A stretch of DNA of 64,000 nucleotides, taken from positions 992,001 to 1,056,000 of the forward strand of contig NW_026947544.1 of the NCBI RefSeq assembly GCF_034190915.1, read 5' to 3'. A model generated the notes under the pieces. It worked only from the letters and a program-made list of their open reading frames with translations. It was not told the origin of the DNA and did not search any database. Below are positions 58,738-64,000 of the stretch, in pieces. A program made the position numbers and the translations under genes. The stretch's first letter is position 1; the number at the start of each line of letters is the position of its first letter. Source of the DNA: Cavia porcellus. Lineage: Eukaryota; Chordata; Mammalia; Rodentia; Caviidae.

Positions 58738-61700
58738 GACTGCAAACAGTACTCTTCAACTATCCAACAGAAACTTAGTAATATGGATATCAATCCTATG
58801 CTCTTAGACATACATGTAGTTATAGCATTTAGAGTACTTTCTTTTTCTCTCTTTATTACAATAGCTATTACACATTGTGGATTTTATTACTCCTACAGTT
58901 CTTATTAATTTTTACATGAGAGATATAATGTTATATTTATAAATCTGATAATAGCCTCAATTATGATAGCCTCAAGTTGCCTCTACTTGTCTATGAAGGC
59001 CTCAAGATCATCCATTTCTATAGCTGAGTAATATTCCATTCTATAAATATACCACATCTTTTTTATCCACACTGCATTTTATGGGCATCTTAGTTGCTTT
59101 CAAGATTTAGCTGTTACAAATTGTGCTGCTATGAAATGAACATGGGTGCACATATATCACTGTAATATGACACTTTCAGTTTTTCTGGGATAATACTCAG
59201 GAGGGGAATAGCTGGATTGAATGGAACTTCCAATCTGAGTATTCTGAGAAATGTCCATTCTGATTTCCATAGTGGTTGTACTAGTCTATACTCCCACAAA
59301 CATTGGAGCAGTATCCCTTTTTCCCTGCATCTTCATCAACATTTGATATCAGTTATTTCTTGATGGCTGCTATTCTTTCTGAAGTGAGATGAAATCTCAA
59401 GGCTGTTTTAATTTACATTTCTGGAATGACCAGTGTTGGTGAACATTTCTTCATGTATTATTTGCCATTCATATATCTTCATCAAAGAACTATGTATTCT
59501 TCTCAGATGCCCTTTTATGGGGAGGGTCTTTGAATATGGAGGCTTGATGTTTTTCATTTCTTTAAATGTTTTAAATATAAGTGCTTGGTCTGATTTGTTG
59601 CTGGCTAAAATGCTTTCCCATTGTGTGGGTTTTCTTTTTACTCTGTTGGTGATTCCTTTGGAGGTGCAAAAACTTTTTAATTAATATGAGATCAAAGTGG
59701 TTGATTCTTTGAAGTATTTCCAATGCAGTTTGCATTTTGTTTATGAATTCTTGTCCTACCACTATGTCTCCAAGAATTGTATGTACCTTGTCTTTCAGTA
59801 TATTTAGTGTTTCTGTTTTAATATGTAGGTATTTTACCAGTTTAGATTTTAGTTTTTGTATGGTGATAGGTATGGATCTAGTTTCAGTCTTTGGCATGTG
59901 GAAAGCCAACTTTTCCAACACTATTATAAAATAGCCAACCTTCTTTCAATGAACATGTTTAACATCTCTGTCAAATATCAGGTGATGAGTATCTTTTTTT
60001 GTTCTAATATGTTCCATTGATACTCAGGTCTATTTCTTTGCCAGCACCATGCTGATTTTATTTATGGCTTTGTAATATAGTTTCAAGTCAGGAAGTAAGA
60101 TGCCTCCTGCCTTGCCTTTGTTGCTCAGAATTGCATTTGCTACTCTAAGTTTCTTCCAAATAAATTTTAGAAATGTTATCTCCAGATGTGTGAGGTATGT
60201 TAAGGAAATTTTGATTGGGACTGCATCAAATCTGTAAAACGGTTTGGCAGTTTGGCCATTTTCACAATGTTGATTTTTCCTAGCCCAGAGCAAGGAATAT
60301 CCTTCCACTTTCTAATATCCTCTTAAATCTCCTTTTAGAGCATAGCATAGTTTTAAGCACATAGGTCTTCTACTTTTTTAGTTAGGTTCATTCTTAGCTA
60401 TTTCATTTTTTAAATGCTACTGTGAAGGGTGATATTTCCATATTTTCTCTCTTGGAGAGTTTTTGTTTGTGTATAGGAATGCTATTAATTTTTGAACAAC
60501 AATTTTGTATCCAGCTACACTGCTGAATTTATTACCTCTACTAGTCTTTTAATGAAGATTTTTGGATCATCTATACAGAGTATCAAATACTCAGTATGCA
60601 AATACTGATAATTTAACTTCTACCTTTTCTGTTTTTATTCCTTTTATTTCTTTCTCTTGTCCAAGTGTTCCTGCTAGTGTTTCCAGAACTATATTGAATA
60701 GGAGTCATAATAGTAGATATCCTTGTCTTGCTCCTGAATTTCATGTGAAAGCTTTCAGTTTTGAGTCTCTGGAGGGTTTTTATCATGAATTTGTGTTGGA
60801 CATGTGGAAAGTCTGACACTTTATGGAAATTTTCTGCATTGATTGAGATGACCACGTGGTTTTTGTTTTTGGCTCTGTTGTGGTGGTGTATTACATTTAT
60901 TGATTTGCATTTGTTAAAATATCTCTGTGTTCCTCAAGTGAATCCCCCTTGCTTAAGATGTATAATGATCTTGATGATTTGCTGCATTTTATTTGCCAGT
61001 ATTTTACTAAGAATGTTTGCATCAATGTTCATAAGTAGGACTGGCCAATAGTCCTCCTGTTTGCTTGACTCTTCCTCTGGTTTTGGTATCAGAGTAACAC
61101 TTGCCTTTAGCAATGATTTAGGGAGGATTAATTTCTCTTCAATTTCATTGAAGAGTATAAGGTGTATTGCCATCAAAACTTCTCTAAATTTCTTGTAGGA
61201 TTCAGCCATGAATCTATCAGGAGCTAGGCTTTTCTCTGTTAGTAAGTTTTTAATTATATTTTCAATTTCAATAGTTGATATCAGTTTATTCAAAATTTCT
61301 ATATCTTCTTTTTGAGCTTTGGTAGTTCATTGATTTCTAGAAATCTTTCTATTTTCTTTGCATTTTCCACTGTATGTTAGTAGATATTTTTAAAGAAGGC
61401 ATTCATGATCTTTTGAATTTCCAGGGGTTCTGTAGTAGTTTCCCTGTTCAGGCCTTTTTGTGTAAATTTGGTTTTTCTTCTTTTTTCTTTTTAAGGTTAG
61501 TTAGAATTTTGTCAATTTTGTTTATTCTCTCAAAATACAAGCTTTTTGATTCATTAGTTCTTTGTATTGTCTTTTTCTAGTTTTAATTCCATTGGTTTTT
61601 GCTCTAGTCTTTCAAATCCCTCTTTATGAACTTTGGATTTATCTTGCTGTTTTTTTTTTTTTCTTGAAACCTTGATATGAAGCATTAGGTTGTTTATGTG

Positions 61701-61785
61701 TGCTGGCTCTGGGTTTTTTTTTTTTTTGATGTTTAAATTTATTGCTATATACTTCACTCTTAAGACCACATTCATTGCATATCCA
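58738..61785 (-). mobile_element. L1 with 5' inversion: normal part (3'UTR and ORF2), antisense
   Basis: It starts with 3'UTR ('gactgcaaacagtactcttc', 'ggattttattactcctacag'), matching the full-length L1 at about 26,900-27,080. ORF2 then runs in antisense: C-terminus (59,000-59,900), RT (60,000-61,050) and upstream of the RT (61,060-61,780). The frame at 61,293-60,934 includes 'ALLMNIDANILSKILANKM'-like text. It is an old copy with many breaks. At about 61,785 the text jumps to the opposite strand. Confidence 0.85.
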
Positions 61786-62600
61786 TAAATGTAACTCAAC
61801 TGACCTGTCAAAAGAAATAGGTTGACAGAATGCATCAAGAAACATGATCTCACAATATGCTGTACATAAAAAAACACACTTGGCCAAAAAAAAAAAAAAT
61901 AACTCATAGATTCAAAGTCAAAGAATAGAAAACAGTACTTCATGCAACAGGAACCCAGAAAAAAGCGGGGTAACTATTCTATTTGCAGACAGCATGAAAT
62001 TCCAACCTAAGATGATTAAAAAGTCAAAAAAGATCACTATATACTCATTAACAGAAAAATTCAAGAAGGAGAATTAACAGTTATAAATATATATGCAGCA
62101 AATACAGGAGCACCCAACTATATAAGACAGATACTAATAGACATGAATAACCATACACACAAGAACACAATTATAACAGGGGAACCTTAACCCCCATTAT
62201 CAAAAAGAGATAGATTAACTAGACAAAATGTCAGCAAAGAAATAATAGAACTGAACCATATCTGCAGCAATTGGAAATAGTAGATGTTTACAGAGTGTGC
62301 CACCCAAGCACATCAGAATACACATTCTTTCTCTACTGTGCATGGGACATTCTCCAAAATAGATCATCCATTATCCCATGAAACATTTTTAAGTAACACA
62401 ATTGTTAAGTAATTCAAAGGTATTGAAATTATCCCATGTATAATATCTGACTATAGCACACTGATATTGGAAATTAATGGCTTAAAGATATTTCACAACC
62501 TGCATACATACCTGGAAATTAAATCATAAACTTTTGAACAACTTGTGGGCTAGAGAAGAAATTAAAGAAGAGATAAAGCAATGAAAATGTGGGAACAATA
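61786..62600 (+). mobile_element. Inverted 5' part of the same L1 (endonuclease region)
   Basis: Forward text 'cagaatgcatcaagaaacat', 'tcaatatgctgt'-type and 'ggtaactattctatttgcag', then 'aaatatatatgcagcaaat' and 'agaagaaattaaagaagaga', is ORF2 endonuclease and linker sequence in sense. It covers the part equal to about 31,640 down to 30,845 of the full-length L1. The antisense part ends at the equivalent of about 30,835, so the two parts meet on the element map. Confidence 0.82.
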
Positions 62601-62679
62601 TAATTCCCTTTTATGTTATAATTAATAAAATGTGTATCATTACCTTCAATGGAAGAGGAAAATGTTTTCTTAGGGTTTA

Positions 62680-63062
62680 TGATCACAGTCATTTCTGTGG
62701 AAGTAAGGTGGTATCCCATAGAGTTTTAATTTGTATTTCTCTTATGGACAATAATATTGAATATTTTCACCATATTTATTAGTCTTATGTATTAGTTCTG
62801 AAAAATTTCTGTTCATTTTGTTTACACATTTTGGTAGTGTCATTTTACTTTGTGGTGTATTTATTAGTTTAGAAGCCAGGAAAATGTTAGCCTTTGAGAA
62901 TGATTTTGGATGTACTATTGCCATCTTAGTTTGTTTTAGAAGTCTGATGAGGATGAGTATTAGATTTTCCCTAAAAGATTTTGAAGACTTTGGCTGCATA
63001 TTCAACTGGCTCTGGTGTACCATTAGCACAAAGTGTTTGTTACTTACAGTGTATGTCTGCAT
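62680..63062 (-). mobile_element. Old L1 ORF2, left part, antisense
   Basis: 'gtaaggtggtatcccataga', then 'gttttaatttgtatttctct', is the antisense ORF2 C-terminus. 62,870-63,010 ('aatgttagcctttgagaatg') resembles the pre-RT region. There are gaps between blocks. A MaLR LTR follows. Confidence 0.65.
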
Positions 63063-63084
63063 GTTCCCTTAATTCCATATTCAA

Positions 63085-63455
63085 TCATGACATTTTTCTA
63101 CATCTGGAATGTGTGGTGTTGGGATTCAATGTGCATGCCAATAAATCAGTACCTCAATTATTTCACCATAGTTCTGGCTGAGGGTAAGGGTGTGAATATT
63201 CCCCAGGCTGCATGATGTTTAGCCTGAAAATACAGTAAGAGGCACAGAAATAGCCTCATCTCAGCCATCTTTGGTAGCTTTTGCCATCATCCACTGCTGG
63301 GAAAGTTGACCCTCTGCCATGTACCACCATTTCTTTTGAGTCAGACACTTATGGGCAGTAACCTTGACAAACTGTTAGCTTAATAAACCTTCACCCCTTT
63401 TAATTTTGGGTATTGGACATTTTGTCACAGCAACAAGAAAATTAGTTAAGATTGT
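63085..63455 (+). mobile_element. ERVL-MaLR-type LTR splitting an old L1
   Basis: The head region has 'catctggaatgtgtggtgtt'. The tail has 'tagcttaataaaccttcacc', 'attggacattttgtcacagc' and 'aacaagaaaattagttaag'. This is the usual MaLR LTR end. Antisense L1 lies on both sides. Confidence 0.75.
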
Positions 63456-63479
63456 TGCTACTCTTGCTTCAATTGTACT

Positions 63480-64000
63480 ATAATTGAACAGTGTGAGGTT
63501 TTCCAGTCTTCTTCATACAGTTAATACCTGTGTATCGAGGACTCTCTTTGCTTCTTCTGCATCCTATAAATTTTTGTCATTTGCTTTTGTGAAGTAATCA
63601 CTAATAATTTTCTGGATTTTGTCAGTGCCCATCTTGACTTCAACTTTTTCATTTCTCCTTTTATTGACTTGGGACTTTTCCTTCTTTGAAAAGATTAGCC
63701 AGGGAGTTCTTTCAAGGATTCACTAAGAATTATCTTAATCAATTATCTTCTTGATTCCCTGATTGCTTGTATTAATGTTTAGATCTTCATTCTATTGATT
63801 TTCTATGAGTATTGTCTGTATCATTTCTGTATATAGTTTCTATATTTGGATAGTTTTTGTGTTTCCACAAGCATTAGATGCATGATTATGTTATTCATTT
63901 GAGGTCATTCAGTCTTACTGATATGGACTTTCATGGTTTTAGATTTGCCAATAGGATCAGTTTAACTGTGTCCTGTAAGGTCTTTTTTATACTGGCATTA
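63480..64000 (-). mobile_element. Old L1 ORF2, right part, antisense (runs off the window)
   Basis: 'aataattttctggattttgt', 'gacttgggacttttccttct' and, near the end, 'gccaataggatcagtttaac' followed by 'tgtgtcctgtaaggtc' match the old-type L1 segment before the RT (the 'cataggttttg' region). It is broken in all frames. Confidence 0.65.

Overview
The window looks like intergenic DNA from a mammal, almost certainly a rodent. It is AT-rich and densely filled with LINE-1 (L1) copies. It also holds ERVL-MaLR-type LTRs, 7SL-derived B1-like SINEs, and two copies of a tRNA-derived ID-like SINE that carries A and B box promoter sequences. The ID-like and L1 variants are not the familiar mouse, rat or squirrel forms. 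A kangaroo-rat or pocket-mouse type (Geomyoidea) genome is my best guess, but the species is not established. I found no confident host protein-coding gene, no RNA gene other than SINEs, and no CpG island other than an L1 5'UTR. The long open frames are either L1 remnants or chance frames antisense to L1.

Layout. 1-2,510: sense L1 pieces (ORF1 end, a tandemly doubled 3'UTR, and another L1 3' end). 3,380-4,930: first copy of a ~1.5 kb segment that recurs at 44,290-45,820 with the same B1-like SINE inside. 7,320-8,145: an antisense L1 3'UTR next to an ORF1 piece, with a two-unit tandem between them. 13,405-16,575: an L1 3' end split by an ID-like SINE, then a MaLR-type retroelement (LTR end, internal region, 3' LTR). 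18,875-19,215: an antisense MaLR LTR. 19,216-25,270: mostly unique sequence.

25,270-34,950 is the structural centre. A full-length antisense L1 (26,702-33,215) lies inside an older antisense L1 and is flanked by a 14-bp target-site duplication. Upstream of the older element's ORF1 is an array of about ten diverged ~78-bp units, where a monomeric L1 promoter would be expected. The full-length L1 is recent by structure but dead: ORF2 is broken in several frames, its RT motif reads FVDD, and ORF1 has a frameshift.

34,951-50,690 holds a MaLR LTR, L1 ends in both orientations, several microsatellites and B1-like SINEs. 50,690-64,000 is nearly continuous antisense L1. It contains an old L1 with a 3'UTR insert, a near-full-length decayed L1 (52,600-58,195) with a second ID-like SINE, an L1 with a textbook 5' inversion (58,738-62,600), and an old L1 split by a MaLR LTR.

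Nothing here forms an operon or pathway. The features are related by nested insertion and duplication. The most informative observations are the nested L1 with exact duplication, the ~78-bp monomer array, the twin-priming inversion, the recurrent ORF1-next-to-3'UTR (ORF2-lacking) arrangement, the internally repeated L1 3'UTR, and the duplicated ~1.5 kb segment.
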